A DNA stretch of 64,000 nt from NCBI RefSeq assembly GCF_024648825.1, contig NZ_JANBBE010000003.1, forward strand, positions 248,001 to 312,000, given 5' to 3'. Below are positions 8,021-18,157 of this stretch, one piece after another. The number at the start of each line of letters is the position of its first letter. Position 1 is the stretch's first letter. Position numbers and translations under genes: made by a program. The notes below the pieces were generated by a model that made no database searches, was not told where the DNA came from, and saw only the letters and a list, made by a program, of their open reading frames with translations. Source of the DNA: Lentzea californiensis (lineage in GTDB: Bacteria; Actinomycetota; Actinomycetes; Mycobacteriales; Pseudonocardiaceae).

Positions 8021-9574
8021 ATGATCAAGGCGGACCTGCTGCTCACGAACGCCGAGTTCGTGACGCTGGACGGCCCGGCGTCCGCGCTCGCCGTGCTCGG
8101 TGACCGCATCGTGGCGCTGGAGGAGGTCCCCGCGCACGAGGTGGTCGACCTCGGCGGTGCCACCGTCGCACCGGGTTTCCACGACGCCCACAACCACATG
8201 GCGTGGTTCGGTCTCACGCTGTCCGAAGTGGACTGCCGGGTGACGAGTCTGGACGCACTGTACGCGGCGGTCGACGCCGCGCCGGACGGTGAGTGGGTGG
8301 TCGGCTTCGGCTACGACCAGAACAAGTGCGGCGGCCACCCGACGAGGGACGGCCTCGACCGCGTCGCCCGCGGCCGCAAGGTGTGGATCAAGCACGCGTC
8401 CGGCCACATGTGCGTGGTCAACACGCCCGTGCTGCGGGAGCTGGGGATCGCGGAGCGTCCGGTCGAGGTCTCCGGCGGGCTCGTGGTCACCGACAACGGC
8501 CGGCCGACGGGTCTGCTGCAGGAACAGGCCCAGCAGCTGGTGAACCCGCTCGTCCTGCCCTACCCGGTGGACGCGCTTGCCGACGCGATCGACCGCGCCG
8601 GGCGGGTGTACCTGAGCGAGGGCATCACGAGCTGCGTCGAGGCGGGCATCGGCGGCGGCTGGATCGGCAAGTCCCCGGTGGAACTGGAGGCCTACCAGCG
8701 CGCCCGCGAGCAGGGACGGTTGCACGTCCGCGTCGAGCTCATGATCGCCGCCGACGTCCTGCACCCGGTCACCGAACTGGGCCTGGGGCTCGACCTGGGC
8801 ATCCGCACCGGTTTCGGCGACGACTGGCTGCGCATCGGCCCGGTCAAGATCTTCTCCGACGGCTCGCTGATCGGGCACACCGCCGCCCTGTGCCGCGACT
8901 TCGCCGACACCCCGGGCAACCGCGGCTACCTGCAGGACTCCCCGGACGCGTTGCGGGAACGGATCATCGCCGCCCACCGCGGCGGCTGGCGCGTCGCCAC
9001 GCACGCGATCGGCGACGCGGCCATCGACCTGGTCCTCGACGCCGTCGAGGAGGCCCAGCGCCTCGACCCGCGCCCGGACGTCCGCCACCGTGTAGAACAC
9101 TTCGGCGTCGCCCGCCCGGACCAGGTCGAGCGCGCCGTCGCGCTGGGCGTGATCGCCGTGCCCCAGGGCCGTTTCGTCAACGAGATCGGCGACGGCATGC
9201 TGCGAGCACTGGGCCCGGACCGAGCCGCGTGGGCCTACCGCCAGCGTTCGCTGCTCGACGCGGGCATGGTCGTCCCCGGCAGCTCCGACCGCCCGGTCGT
9301 GCGCGGCGCCCCGCTGCTGGGCATGCACGACATGGTCGAGCAGCTCACGTCGTCGGGCACGCCGTTCAACCCGGGCGAGGCGGTGACGGGCCTGGAAGCG
9401 TTGCGCGCCTTCACCTACGGCTCCGCGTACGCCTCCAAGCAGGAACATCTCAAGGGCACGCTGACCGTCGGCAAGCTGGCGGACCTCGTCGTGCTCTCGG
9501 ACAACCCGGCGACAGCCGGCCGGATCAAGGACATCGAGGTGCTGCGCACCATGGTGGGGGGACGGTTCCGATGA
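8021..9574 (+). CDS. YtcJ-like metal-dependent amidohydrolase
   Basis: A 517-residue amidohydrolase (Amidohydro_3, YtcJ type), a metal-dependent hydrolase with a TIM barrel flanked by a composite beta-sandwich. The N-terminal sandwich (LLLTNAEFVTLDG) leads to the first metal motif GFHDAHNHM, and further ligands are expected in ATHAIGDAAIDLVLDA and HRVEHFG; SSDRPVV near the C-terminus holds the late aspartate. The true substrate of this family is rarely known. The start ATG follows a short purine stretch (ACGAGGGACTCGC). Its stop overlaps the next ATG (ATGA), so it is coupled to the acetyltransferase. Confidence 0.9.
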   Translation: MIKADLLLTNAEFVTLDGPASALAVLGDRIVALEEVPAHEVVDLGGATVAPGFHDAHNHMAWFGLTLSEVDCRVTSLDALYAAVDAAPDGEWVVGFGYDQNKCGGHPTRDGLDRVARGRKVWIKHASGHMCVVNTPVLRELGIAERPVEVSGGLVVTDNGRPTGLLQEQAQQLVNPLVLPYPVDALADAIDRAGRVYLSEGITSCVEAGIGGGWIGKSPVELEAYQRAREQGRLHVRVELMIAADVLHPVTELGLGLDLGIRTGFGDDWLRIGPVKIFSDGSLIGHTAALCRDFADTPGNRGYLQDSPDALRERIIAAHRGGWRVATHAIGDAAIDLVLDAVEEAQRLDPRPDVRHRVEHFGVARPDQVERAVALGVIAVPQGRFVNEIGDGMLRALGPDRAAWAYRQRSLLDAGMVVPGSSDRPVVRGAPLLGMHDMVEQLTSSGTPFNPGEAVTGLEALRAFTYGSAYASKQEHLKGTLTVGKLADLVVLSDNPATAGRIKDIEVLRTMVGGRFR

Positions 9575-10176
9575 GGCTCGTCGCTGCTTCGACGCTCACG
9601 CCGGACGAACTCGCGGACGTGCGGCAGATCTACTTCGACGGCTTCGAGCCGCACCTGCGCGCCCCGTTCGACGACCTGCTGGCCGACACCGCGCTCGTGC
9701 TGGTGGACTCCCGGCCGCTGGGGCTGGCGGTGCTGCGGGTCCTCGGCGGCACCGGCTGGGTCTACCTGCGCTACTTCACCGTGGGGGAGAAGGGCCGGGG
9801 TTTGGGCGAACACCTCTGGACGCACCTGCGCGTGGCGATGACCGGCGCCGGCCACACCCGGATCATCTACGACGTGGAAGACCCGGCCCAGCCCGGCATC
9901 GACCCTGCCGAGGAACGGATCCGGCACCGCCGCATCGCGTTCTACCGCCGCCTCGGCGCCGTGCTGCTGCCCGTCAACGGCTATCTGCCGCCCGAGGGCA
10001 GCGCCGGTCACCCGATGCTGCTGATGGCCGCCGACTACGTCGCCCAGACCCCGGCCGCCGCCGACGACCTCGGGCGGATCGTGGTCGCCGTGTACGAGCA
10101 CCGGTACGGCATCGCGCCGTCCGATCCGGTGGTGACGAGGACGTTGCGGCTCAGCGGCGTCTCACATGCGGGCTGA
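9571..10176 (+). CDS. GNAT-fold N-acetyltransferase
   Basis: A 201-residue protein with the GNAT fold, predicted to transfer an acetyl group from acetyl-CoA to an amine. The central strand plus acetyl-CoA loop is seen in YLRYFTVGEKGRGLGEHLW, and the later FYRRLGAVLLPV resembles the C-terminal GNAT segment. The ATG overlaps the amidohydrolase stop by four bases, so the two products are made together and may act in series on one compound (hydrolysis, then acetylation); this is an inference. It ends 15 bp inside the convergent siderophore-interacting protein gene. Confidence 0.82.
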   Translation: MRLVAASTLTPDELADVRQIYFDGFEPHLRAPFDDLLADTALVLVDSRPLGLAVLRVLGGTGWVYLRYFTVGEKGRGLGEHLWTHLRVAMTGAGHTRIIYDVEDPAQPGIDPAEERIRHRRIAFYRRLGAVLLPVNGYLPPEGSAGHPMLLMAADYVAQTPAAADDLGRIVVAVYEHRYGIAPSDPVVTRTLRLSGVSHAG

Positions 10177-10983
10177 GCCGACCTTCCAGTACCCGCTGAA
10201 CATGATCGCCTTGCGGTCCACCCCGCGGTCCTTGACCAGGTGCCGGCGCACCCCGGTGGCGAGCCCCGACTCCCCGCACGCCCACGCGTACTCCACAGTG
10301 GACGGCGCCTTGTCCTGGATCGCCTTCAGCACGGCGGATCCCGGCTCGGCGTCGCCGCGCAGCACCCACTCCACGTCGAGGTCGACCTGGTAGGACTCGT
10401 CCGGCACCTCGGCGAACACGTGCACCGGCCGCGTCTCGACCTCGAGGATCGCGGCGAGGGCGGGCAGCGCGGTCTCGTCGGCCACGAGCAGCACCGATCC
10501 GCCTGCGGGCGGCAGGTAGGCGGAGCCGCCCGCGCGGAACCCGGCTTCGTCGCCCGCGATCGCGCGCCTCGCCCAGCGCGTGCCGGGGCCGGCGTCGCCG
10601 TGCACGATGAAGTCGACGTCGATCTCCGCCACGTCCCGGCGGTGTGCGCGGACCGTGTACCAGCGCAGGTCCGGGCGCGTGTCCTCCGGCATCGCGCGCA
10701 ACGACGTGCGGACGTTGATGCGGTCGTCGGCCGGCATGACGAGTTCGCGGCCGGTCGCCATCAGCAGGCCGAAGTACTCGTCCGGTCCGGTCACCTCGAA
10801 CGACGCGAACTCCGGCGCGTGGAAGGTGATCCGGCGCATGTGGTCGCTGAGCTCGGTCACCGCCGTGACGGTCATGACGAACTGGTCGAAGACCTCGCGG
10901 CGGTTCGCCGGGGCCATCATCATCTCGGCTGCCTTGGTGGCGGCCTTGAGGGTGAACCGGTCGAAGGCGGAGTAACGCGACAT
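10162..10983 (-). CDS. Siderophore-interacting protein (FAD-binding ferric-siderophore reductase)
   Basis: A 273-residue SIP/ViuB family flavoprotein that would reduce ferric siderophores in the cytosol to release iron. The N-terminal FAD-binding barrel includes MRRITFHAPEF and DTRPDLRWYTVRAHR; the C-terminal NAD(P)H region includes LLVADETALPALAAILE and the end ACGESGLATGVRRHLV. The ATG at 10983 (MSRYSAF) is preferred to 10998. An almost perfect 19-bp iron box lies 16 bp upstream of the start, so iron-dependent repression by a DtxR/IdeR/DmdR protein is expected. Confidence 0.93.
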   Translation of the reverse strand: MSRYSAFDRFTLKAATKAAEMMMAPANRREVFDQFVMTVTAVTELSDHMRRITFHAPEFASFEVTGPDEYFGLLMATGRELVMPADDRINVRTSLRAMPEDTRPDLRWYTVRAHRRDVAEIDVDFIVHGDAGPGTRWARRAIAGDEAGFRAGGSAYLPPAGGSVLLVADETALPALAAILEVETRPVHVFAEVPDESYQVDLDVEWVLRGDAEPGSAVLKAIQDKAPSTVEYAWACGESGLATGVRRHLVKDRGVDRKAIMFSGYWKVGSARM

Positions 10984-10999
10984 GCCCGCAACGTACACC

Positions 11000-11018
11000 T
11001 TTGGTTAGGCTTACCTAA
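11000..11018. promoter_or_regulatory. Iron box (DmdR/IdeR operator)
   Basis: The sequence tttggttaggcttacctaa matches the actinobacterial iron-box consensus TTAGGTTAGGCTAACCTAA at 17 of 19 positions (consensus from memory). It sits directly upstream of the siderophore-interacting protein gene and could also affect the divergent gene at 11060. Confidence 0.8.
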
Positions 11019-11059
11019 ATCACCGGGCCAAATCGAGATCGGGAGCGCACACTGCGGAC

Positions 11060-11542
11060 ATGTTCCCCAGGACCGCGCAACAACAATGGTGGTTCGAAGA
11101 GCCCGCGAGCAAGAATCGCAGCCAGGCCATAGGCCTGCGGCTCGCCATCGCCTACCGCCGGCGTGACGCCGAGGCCGTCGAACGGCTGCTGCCCGACGAC
11201 GAGGGTGAGATCCGGCTCGTGATGGGCGCGCTGGAGAACGGTCTGCTCGGCCTCAACCAGCTGTACCCGCCCGGCCCGCCGGACGAGGTGTGGGAACGGG
11301 TCACGCCGATCATCGACGCCTGCGCGCCCAAGGGTGTCGCTCCGCGCGCACGCGCGTTGCTCGCGGCGATGACGGAGGCCATGTACAACGCGACCCTCGG
11401 CGAGATCTCCGAACGCAAGGAGCAGGATCCGTACGTGGGTGCGCACCTGTATGCGGCGATCACGGCGATGCGCTCCATGGAGCACGAGGGCAGCGTTCAA
11501 CGCATGCAGGCCAAGGCCGATGAACTCGACCTGGCCCCCTGA
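11060..11542 (+). CDS. Hypothetical protein
   Basis: A 160-residue soluble protein, rich in charged residues and predicted mostly helical, with no signal peptide and no membrane segment. I do not recognise a family. Its codon usage is typical of the window and the frame is closed by clear starts and stops, so it is likely real. Segments such as QQQWWFEEPASKNRSQAIGL and the many alanine-rich helices give no catalytic clue. It is divergent from the siderophore-interacting protein gene and shares its promoter region, so it may be partly iron-regulated; this is an inference. Confidence 0.7.
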   Translation: MFPRTAQQQWWFEEPASKNRSQAIGLRLAIAYRRRDAEAVERLLPDDEGEIRLVMGALENGLLGLNQLYPPGPPDEVWERVTPIIDACAPKGVAPRARALLAAMTEAMYNATLGEISERKEQDPYVGAHLYAAITAMRSMEHEGSVQRMQAKADELDLAP

Positions 11543-11561
11543 GCTGTGGCGATCGTGTTGA

Positions 11562-13067
<1,506 letters not shown>

Positions 13068-13073
13068 CGAAAC

Positions 13074-13102
13074 GGGGTGGGCGGGGACGACCCGCCCACC
13101 CC
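13074..13102. terminator. Intrinsic terminator after argG
   Basis: A perfect 12-bp stem (GGGGTGGGCGGG and its complement) with a 5-base loop starts 7 bp after the argG stop and lies just before the end of the convergent lipoprotein gene. No U-tract follows, which is normal for high-GC actinobacteria. It can act in both directions. Confidence 0.8.
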
Positions 13103-13110
13103 TGTCGGCG

Positions 13111-13584
13111 TCAGGTCTGCGGCCACATCGAGTAGATGACGTTGTCCTCGTCGGCGCACACGACCTGGGGCAGGATTCCTTCGGCGACCTGGTTGCACGA
13201 CATCGAGCCGACCTTGATCGGCGGCAGCCCCGTCTTCGGCTCCAGGCGCTCGGCGTAGTAGTCGAACAGCACCGCTCCGGCCTGGTCGCAGTTCAGCCTG
13301 CCCTTCGGGGTCTCCACCACGACGGCCAGCATCGGCTTGCTGAGGGCTCCCAGAAACAGCTTGTCGCAGTACTGCGAGGGCAGGCTCTCGTACTGCTCGG
13401 GCGGCACCCCGTTCAGCGCGGTGGCCGCGGCCGACGTGGTGGTCGCCGGCTGAGTCGTCGGAGTCGGCTGAGTCGTCGGAGCGGTGGGCGACTCGGAGTC
13501 CGAACGGGAACCGGACCCGGTGATGTCCGGGGTGCAGCCCGCCGCGAGGACGGCGAGGAGCACGGCTGTGATCGAGAACCTCAT
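13111..13584 (-). CDS. Putative lipoprotein of unknown function
   Basis: A 157-residue exported protein. The signal peptide MRFSITAVLLAVLAAGC ends in a lipobox (LAAGC), so Cys17 should be lipidated at the outer face of the membrane. A low-complexity Thr/Pro/Ser linker (about 25-55) leads to a small domain of about 100 residues with several cysteines (YCDKL, LNCDQAG, SCNQVAE, VVCADED), suggesting two disulfides. I do not recognise this domain. It is divergent from the DUF1963-like gene and convergent with argG. Confidence 0.8.
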   Translation of the reverse strand: MRFSITAVLLAVLAAGCTPDITGSGSRSDSESPTAPTTQPTPTTQPATTTSAAATALNGVPPEQYESLPSQYCDKLFLGALSKPMLAVVVETPKGRLNCDQAGAVLFDYYAERLEPKTGLPPIKVGSMSCNQVAEGILPQVVCADEDNVIYSMWPQT

Positions 13585-13644
13585 GCCTGCGGGGTCGGTG
13601 CCGGCCTCGTTGTCGTTACCGCCCGGCGACTAGTCTTCCCGCTT

Positions 13645-14358
13645 GTGCCGATCAAGGATGAGTGGGCCCGGCCCGCCGTGCTGCTCAACCCCCGCGAAGG
13701 CGAACCGACGGACGCCGACAGCCACATCGGCGGCCCGATGCTGTGGCCGATCGACGAGCCGTGGCCGTGGTGCGACGGCACCCGGCACGACGACCTCAAC
13801 CCCGAGGCGGTCGGCGTGCGGATGCCGTTCGTCGGTTCCGTGCAGCTCTACCAGCGCGACTTCCCCGAACTCCCGTTCCCCGCGGGCACGGACCTGCTGC
13901 AGGTCTTCCTGTGCACGTTGCACCACGACCTCGACGACTGCTTCGGCCCGGACGTGCGCCTGGTGTGGCGCGACTCCACGACCGTGGTCGAGCTGATCGA
14001 GGAAGAGCCGGAACCCTCTGTGCAGGAGGAGATCTACACGCCCACGGTGAACGTGCTGGAGCCGATCAGGTTCACCGAGTACGCGCACTCGTTCGACCGG
14101 CCGGAGGAACTGCAGGACGAGGACTGGCCGGAGACGTCGGCCGGGACGAAGATCGGCGGCTGGACGCCCTGGTGGCAGACCGGGCCGGTCACGTTCACCT
14201 GCCCCGAGTGCGGCTCGGAACAACGGCAGATGCTGTCGCTGGGGACGCGTGAGCCGTCTGGTGAGAACGTCGAGTGGGCGTTCGGGCGCGAAGGGAACCT
14301 GAACATCCTCGCGTGTGAGAACGACGTTCGGCACCCGTTCAGGAAGCACGTCGACTGA
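13645..14358 (+). CDS. DUF1963-like (YwqG-type) cytosolic protein
   Basis: A 237-residue soluble protein that resembles the YwqG/DUF1963 family in its segments GGPMLWPIDEPWPWC, GSVQLYQRDFPELPFP, LLQVFLC and KIGGWTPWWQ. The function of the family is unknown. The C-terminal part carries a CPECGSE motif and a later cysteine (NILACEND), which could bind zinc. The GTG start sits just downstream of the divergent lipoprotein promoter region. The 3' end overlaps the convergent MFS gene by 20 bp. The family call is by pattern recall and only moderately sure. Confidence 0.7.
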   Translation: MPIKDEWARPAVLLNPREGEPTDADSHIGGPMLWPIDEPWPWCDGTRHDDLNPEAVGVRMPFVGSVQLYQRDFPELPFPAGTDLLQVFLCTLHHDLDDCFGPDVRLVWRDSTTVVELIEEEPEPSVQEEIYTPTVNVLEPIRFTEYAHSFDRPEELQDEDWPETSAGTKIGGWTPWWQTGPVTFTCPECGSEQRQMLSLGTREPSGENVEWAFGREGNLNILACENDVRHPFRKHVD

Positions 14359-15556
14359 GCGCCGCCACTCCGCCCAGCAGCACCAGCAGGACCCCGGCGA
14401 ACCACGCCATCACCGTCGTGGGCGCGAGGAACCGCGTCGCGAGGCCGATCGACAGCGACGGCACGCTCAACCCCAGGTAGGCGATGAAGAACAACGTCGC
14501 CAGCGCCTCACCGCGCTTCTCGGGCGCCGCCATCCGGCTGACCGCACCGATCGACGCCTTGAACTGCACACCCGCGCCCACACCGGCGATGGCGCCGCCG
14601 ACGAGGAACAGCGGGAAGCTCACCGCGGCCATGCCGGCCACGACCAGCACGATGCCGAAGGCCTGCCCGCCCAGGCCGAGCCGACGCAGTGTGGCCGGTG
14701 CCAGGCCGCTCACCAGGGTCTGCGCGACAGCGGCGCCACCGAACACGAGGAACACCACGAGCCCGGCCAGCAGGCGCGACGGGTGGTGCAGTTCGCCCGC
14801 CACGAAGCCCGGCGAGACGGACGTGAACACGCCGAACATCGCGAAGGCGGCGAACGCGCCCAGGGCCGCGGCGAGGTAGCCCGTGCGGTCGCCGTGGTCG
14901 GCGCTGATGCGTTGTGGACGGTAGGGGACCTGCTTGCGGACAACGGTTTCCGGCGTGAGGGCGACCGCGGCGATGCTCACCACGAGCAGCACGGCCAGCA
15001 CGACGTACGGGGTGCTCAGCGGTGAGGGCGCGTACTGCGCGAGCACGCCCGCGACCAGCGCGCCGACGCCGAGGCCGCCGATGTTCGCGGCGGTCGACAC
15101 GATCTCGAACCGGCGCGGGGAGGCGCCGGGGCGGTGCCGGGCGTGCAGGTCGTAGAGGTAGGCGGTGGCGGTCGCGGCGATCATGCCGACGCCCAGGCCG
15201 TTGACCACGCGCGCGACGATCAGGACCGGCAGCGACGTGCTGGTCAGGAAGAGCAGCGCGGAGACGATCTCCAGGCCCAGCGCGGGGATCAGGACGGTCT
15301 TGCGGCCCGCCCAGTCCGAGATGTGGCCCGCGAGCACAAGACTGATCACCACGCCGACGGCGAAGGCGGCGAACACGACGGTGATCGCGAACGTCGAGAA
15401 GCCCTCGCGGGCGACGTAGAGCGGGAACAGCGGGGCGGGGACGGTCGAGTACGCCATCGCGACGAGGAACGTCCCGGCGACGGCCCAGAAACCGCGCCCG
15501 TGGCGCTTGCTGACGGTGGCTCGTTCGGTGACCGGTGAATCGAGGAGCAACGACAT
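14339..15556 (-). CDS. MFS transporter (12-TM, DHA1-like exporter)
   Basis: A 405-residue major facilitator with about 12 membrane segments. The first cytoplasmic loop carries the signature LAGHISDWAGRKTVLIPAL, and the fourth helix region LPVLIVARVVNGLGVGMIAA matches drug-proton antiporters. It probably exports a small toxic compound. The ATG at 15556 is preferred to that at 15592 because AAGG lies about 7 nt upstream. It is divergent from a LysR regulator, with a long interrupted inverted repeat covering the shared promoter, so it is likely LysR-controlled. Confidence 0.9.
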   Translation of the reverse strand: MSLLLDSPVTERATVSKRHGRGFWAVAGTFLVAMAYSTVPAPLFPLYVAREGFSTFAITVVFAAFAVGVVISLVLAGHISDWAGRKTVLIPALGLEIVSALLFLTSTSLPVLIVARVVNGLGVGMIAATATAYLYDLHARHRPGASPRRFEIVSTAANIGGLGVGALVAGVLAQYAPSPLSTPYVVLAVLLVVSIAAVALTPETVVRKQVPYRPQRISADHGDRTGYLAAALGAFAAFAMFGVFTSVSPGFVAGELHHPSRLLAGLVVFLVFGGAAVAQTLVSGLAPATLRRLGLGGQAFGIVLVVAGMAAVSFPLFLVGGAIAGVGAGVQFKASIGAVSRMAAPEKRGEALATLFFIAYLGLSVPSLSIGLATRFLAPTTVMAWFAGVLLVLLGGVAALSRRAS

Positions 15557-15572
15557 GCCACCACCTTGCGGT

Positions 15573-15637
15573 CCAGCGAGCATCTCGTCCAACGAAAGTT
15601 GAAGCTGACGATCATCACTTTGTGAGATAATCGCTGG
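15573..15637. promoter_or_regulatory. Long interrupted inverted repeat, candidate LysR operator
   Basis: Arms at 15573-15586 (CCAGCGAGCATCTC) and 15624-15637 (GAGATAATCGCTGG) match at 12 of 14 positions as inverted repeats, 37 bp apart. They span the whole divergent promoter between the MFS and LysR genes. The layout suits the recognition and activation sites of a LysR tetramer. Confidence 0.5.
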
Positions 15638-15638
15638 T

Positions 15639-16526
15639 GTGGACCTCCGTCAGCTCGAATACTTCGTCGCGGTCGCGGAAGAGAGCAGCTTCACCCGTGC
15701 CGCCGCTCGCGTGCACGTCGTGCAGTCCGCCGTCTCGGCCGCGATCAAGACCCTCGAACGCGAGCTCGGCGCCGCGCTGCTCGACCGCAACTCCAAACGC
15801 GTCCTGCTCACCGACGCGGGGGAGGCGCTGCTGCCGAAGGCCCGGGCGGTCCTGGACGCCGTGGTCGAGGCGAAGGACGCGGTGGCGCAGGTCCAGGGCG
15901 GGCTGAAGGGCACCGTGCGGGTCGGCACGCTGACCGCGATGACCCTGGTCGACCTGCCCGGTCTCCTCGGCGAGTTCCACCGCCGCCACCCCGGAGTGCT
16001 GGTGCGCACGAGTGCGGCGACCGCGGGGTCGGCAGGCCTGGTCGAGCAGTTGCTGGACCGCCGGCTCGACCTCGCCTTCGTGTCGTTGCCGGGGGAGGTG
16101 CCGGACGGGATCGTCCTCGACGCGCTGGCCCACTCGGTCATGGACCTGGTCGTGCCGGACGACCACCCGCTCGCCGCCAGGGCCGAGGTGTCCCTCGGCG
16201 ACCTGGCCGGCATGGACTTCATCGACTCGCCGCTGGGCTACGGCAACCGCGCGGTGGCCGACCGGGCGTTCGCCGCCTGCGCCGTGCCCCGGCGCGTGAC
16301 CCTGGAGATGTCCGACATCTTCACCGGCGTCGACTACGTCCGCAACGGCCTGGGCATCGCACTGCTGCCGAGCTACATCCTCGGCGACGCGAAGGGCGTC
16401 ACGACGCTCAAGGTGACCGGGGCCGACCTGCGCTGGCCCATCGGGCTGGCGAGGCCGGCGGACCGCGCCCCGGCCGCGGCGGCCAGGGCGTTGATCGCTG
16501 TGGTGCACGAGTTCCTCGACCGCTAA
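15639..16526 (+). CDS. LysR family regulator
   Basis: A 295-residue LysR-type regulator. The N-terminal winged helix is textbook: MDLRQLEYFVAVAEESSFTR, then AAARVHVVQSAVSAAIKTLE and LGAALLDRNSKRVLLTDAGE. The remainder is a periplasmic-binding-protein-like co-inducer domain (about 90-295). The start is a GTG immediately next to a candidate operator arm. It should regulate the divergent MFS exporter and itself; the inducer is unknown. The 3' end overlaps the convergent tannase-like gene by 4 bp. Confidence 0.94.
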   Translation: MDLRQLEYFVAVAEESSFTRAAARVHVVQSAVSAAIKTLERELGAALLDRNSKRVLLTDAGEALLPKARAVLDAVVEAKDAVAQVQGGLKGTVRVGTLTAMTLVDLPGLLGEFHRRHPGVLVRTSAATAGSAGLVEQLLDRRLDLAFVSLPGEVPDGIVLDALAHSVMDLVVPDDHPLAARAEVSLGDLAGMDFIDSPLGYGNRAVADRAFAACAVPRRVTLEMSDIFTGVDYVRNGLGIALLPSYILGDAKGVTTLKVTGADLRWPIGLARPADRAPAAAARALIAVVHEFLDR

Positions 16527-18145
16527 CGCGTGCAGGTGAAGCTCGACGCGCTGTCCGGATCGCCCGCGCGGTAACGGGGCCAGCCCGGGTACTCGCAGAG
16601 CGGACGGGTGCGGTCGTGGGCGATGTCGGCCACGACCGGGTTCTTCGGCGACCGTCCACTCTCGACCCAGCGTTCGAGCGCGGTGAGCGAGTCCCACCCG
16701 GCGGCGAACGACGGCGTGCCGAAGTTCGCGTGGTTGGCGCCGGGCACGAGGTAGTACCGCAGGAACCCTTGGGTCGTGGCAGGACCGAGCCGGTCGCGCA
16801 CGCGGTCGAAGTAGTCGTTCGTCGAGCGGTGCGAGACCAGTTCGTCCGCGGCGCCGTGGAGCAGGACCAGTTTGCCGCCGGAGCGTGCGAACGGGCCCAG
16901 GTCCACGTCGTTGCGGTCCTGGATGGTCGACAGGTCGCTGATCCGGTCGAGCCACTTCCCCGGACGCAGGGGGTCGAGGTCGAGCGGGTTGAAGCCGGGG
17001 TCGCGGGTCAGGAAGTACTTGACCCACTGGTCCCAGTACTGCATGCCGTACCCGCTCGTGGCCGGCATCGGGTCGGCCGGCGGGGTCGTGCCGAACCCGA
17101 GGAACGGGGTCCGCATGTCCGCGCCCGACAGGAACGGGAAGCCGGGGTACCCGGTCTCCCCGCTCGCGACTCGGTACGGCCAGCGCAACGGTGCCGACAT
17201 CGCCTTCACTGACCCGATCTGGGCGTCCGACAGGCAGGTTTGGCCCGTGTCCGCGCCGTCGGGGCAGCGCAGGACACGGGGGTCGAAGTGGCAGCCGGCG
17301 AGGTTCGAGACGACCCCGTCCCGGACGCCGTCCAGACCGTCGCACGCGGTGATCACGCTGTCGTACAACAACGTCTGCTTCGCCGGACCGGGGAACGCGC
17401 CCGGCCGGGCCAGCACCCGCGTCAGGTGTCCCAGGTACAGGGCCTCGGCGAGGTTGTTCCACGCGGGATAGCCGGAGATCACGCCGTCGAACGCCCGCGG
17501 CCACCGTTGCGCGACGATGAGGGCCTCACGCCCGCCCGTCGAGCCTCCCGCGAAGTACGTCTCGGCGGGACTGAGGCCGTAGGCGCGCCGGATCAGGAAC
17601 AGGCTCGCGTCGTACGTCTTCTTCAGCGCGTCACCGGCGGCGAAGTTCCGCACCGCCTCGTCGTTCACGCCGAACGAACCGTCCAGCGAGGGGACCGCCA
17701 CCGGGCCCTGCTGGTGGCCGGAGTCGCTGGCGAACGTCGCGTACCGCCGGGCCAGGGGAGCCGGCGCGTCCGCGGCGGCGAACGGCACGTTCCCGGTGAG
17801 AGCGGGAATCGTGCCGTTGTACCCGCCGCCGCCGAACATCATCGCCTTGTGGTTCCAGCCGTGCGGCAACGCGATCCGCATCTTGATGACCGGAGCTGAG
17901 GGGTCGACCGGGCGGAGGTCGGCGTCGGCCTGGCAGTACTCGATCGTCTGTCCACTCACGACAGCGTTCGTCGTGGTGGCCGCCCGCACCCGGCCACCGG
18001 TGGTGGGCAGGCTGATGGCGGAGGCCGGGATCTCCAGCTGGTCCAGCCCCGCGCACGCCGGGACGTTCCTGGGCGGGGTCGTCGCCAGAGCGGGATCGGC
18101 GCCGAGCAGCAGAACCACGGTGGCCAGCACGACGGACGTCTTCAC
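16523..18145 (-). CDS. Secreted tannase/feruloyl esterase family hydrolase
   Basis: A 540-residue secreted alpha/beta hydrolase of the tannase/feruloyl esterase family (PF07519), expected to cleave esters of aromatic acids. A signal peptide (about 1-21, ending ALA) is present. The nucleophile motif is GGSTGGREAL with Ser202, the acid lies in HGAADELVSHRST, and the base in VPGANHANFG. The fungal family places disulfide-bonded cysteines next to the catalytic Ser and His (CS-D-HC); here both positions are non-cysteine (GS and HA). The GTG start has AGGAG directly upstream. It is the second gene of a unit with the MHS transporter, 12 bp away. Confidence 0.88.
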   Translation of the reverse strand: MKTSVVLATVVLLLGADPALATTPPRNVPACAGLDQLEIPASAISLPTTGGRVRAATTTNAVVSGQTIEYCQADADLRPVDPSAPVIKMRIALPHGWNHKAMMFGGGGYNGTIPALTGNVPFAAADAPAPLARRYATFASDSGHQQGPVAVPSLDGSFGVNDEAVRNFAAGDALKKTYDASLFLIRRAYGLSPAETYFAGGSTGGREALIVAQRWPRAFDGVISGYPAWNNLAEALYLGHLTRVLARPGAFPGPAKQTLLYDSVITACDGLDGVRDGVVSNLAGCHFDPRVLRCPDGADTGQTCLSDAQIGSVKAMSAPLRWPYRVASGETGYPGFPFLSGADMRTPFLGFGTTPPADPMPATSGYGMQYWDQWVKYFLTRDPGFNPLDLDPLRPGKWLDRISDLSTIQDRNDVDLGPFARSGGKLVLLHGAADELVSHRSTNDYFDRVRDRLGPATTQGFLRYYLVPGANHANFGTPSFAAGWDSLTALERWVESGRSPKNPVVADIAHDRTRPLCEYPGWPRYRAGDPDSASSFTCTR

Positions 18146-18157
18146 AGCGTTCTCCTG

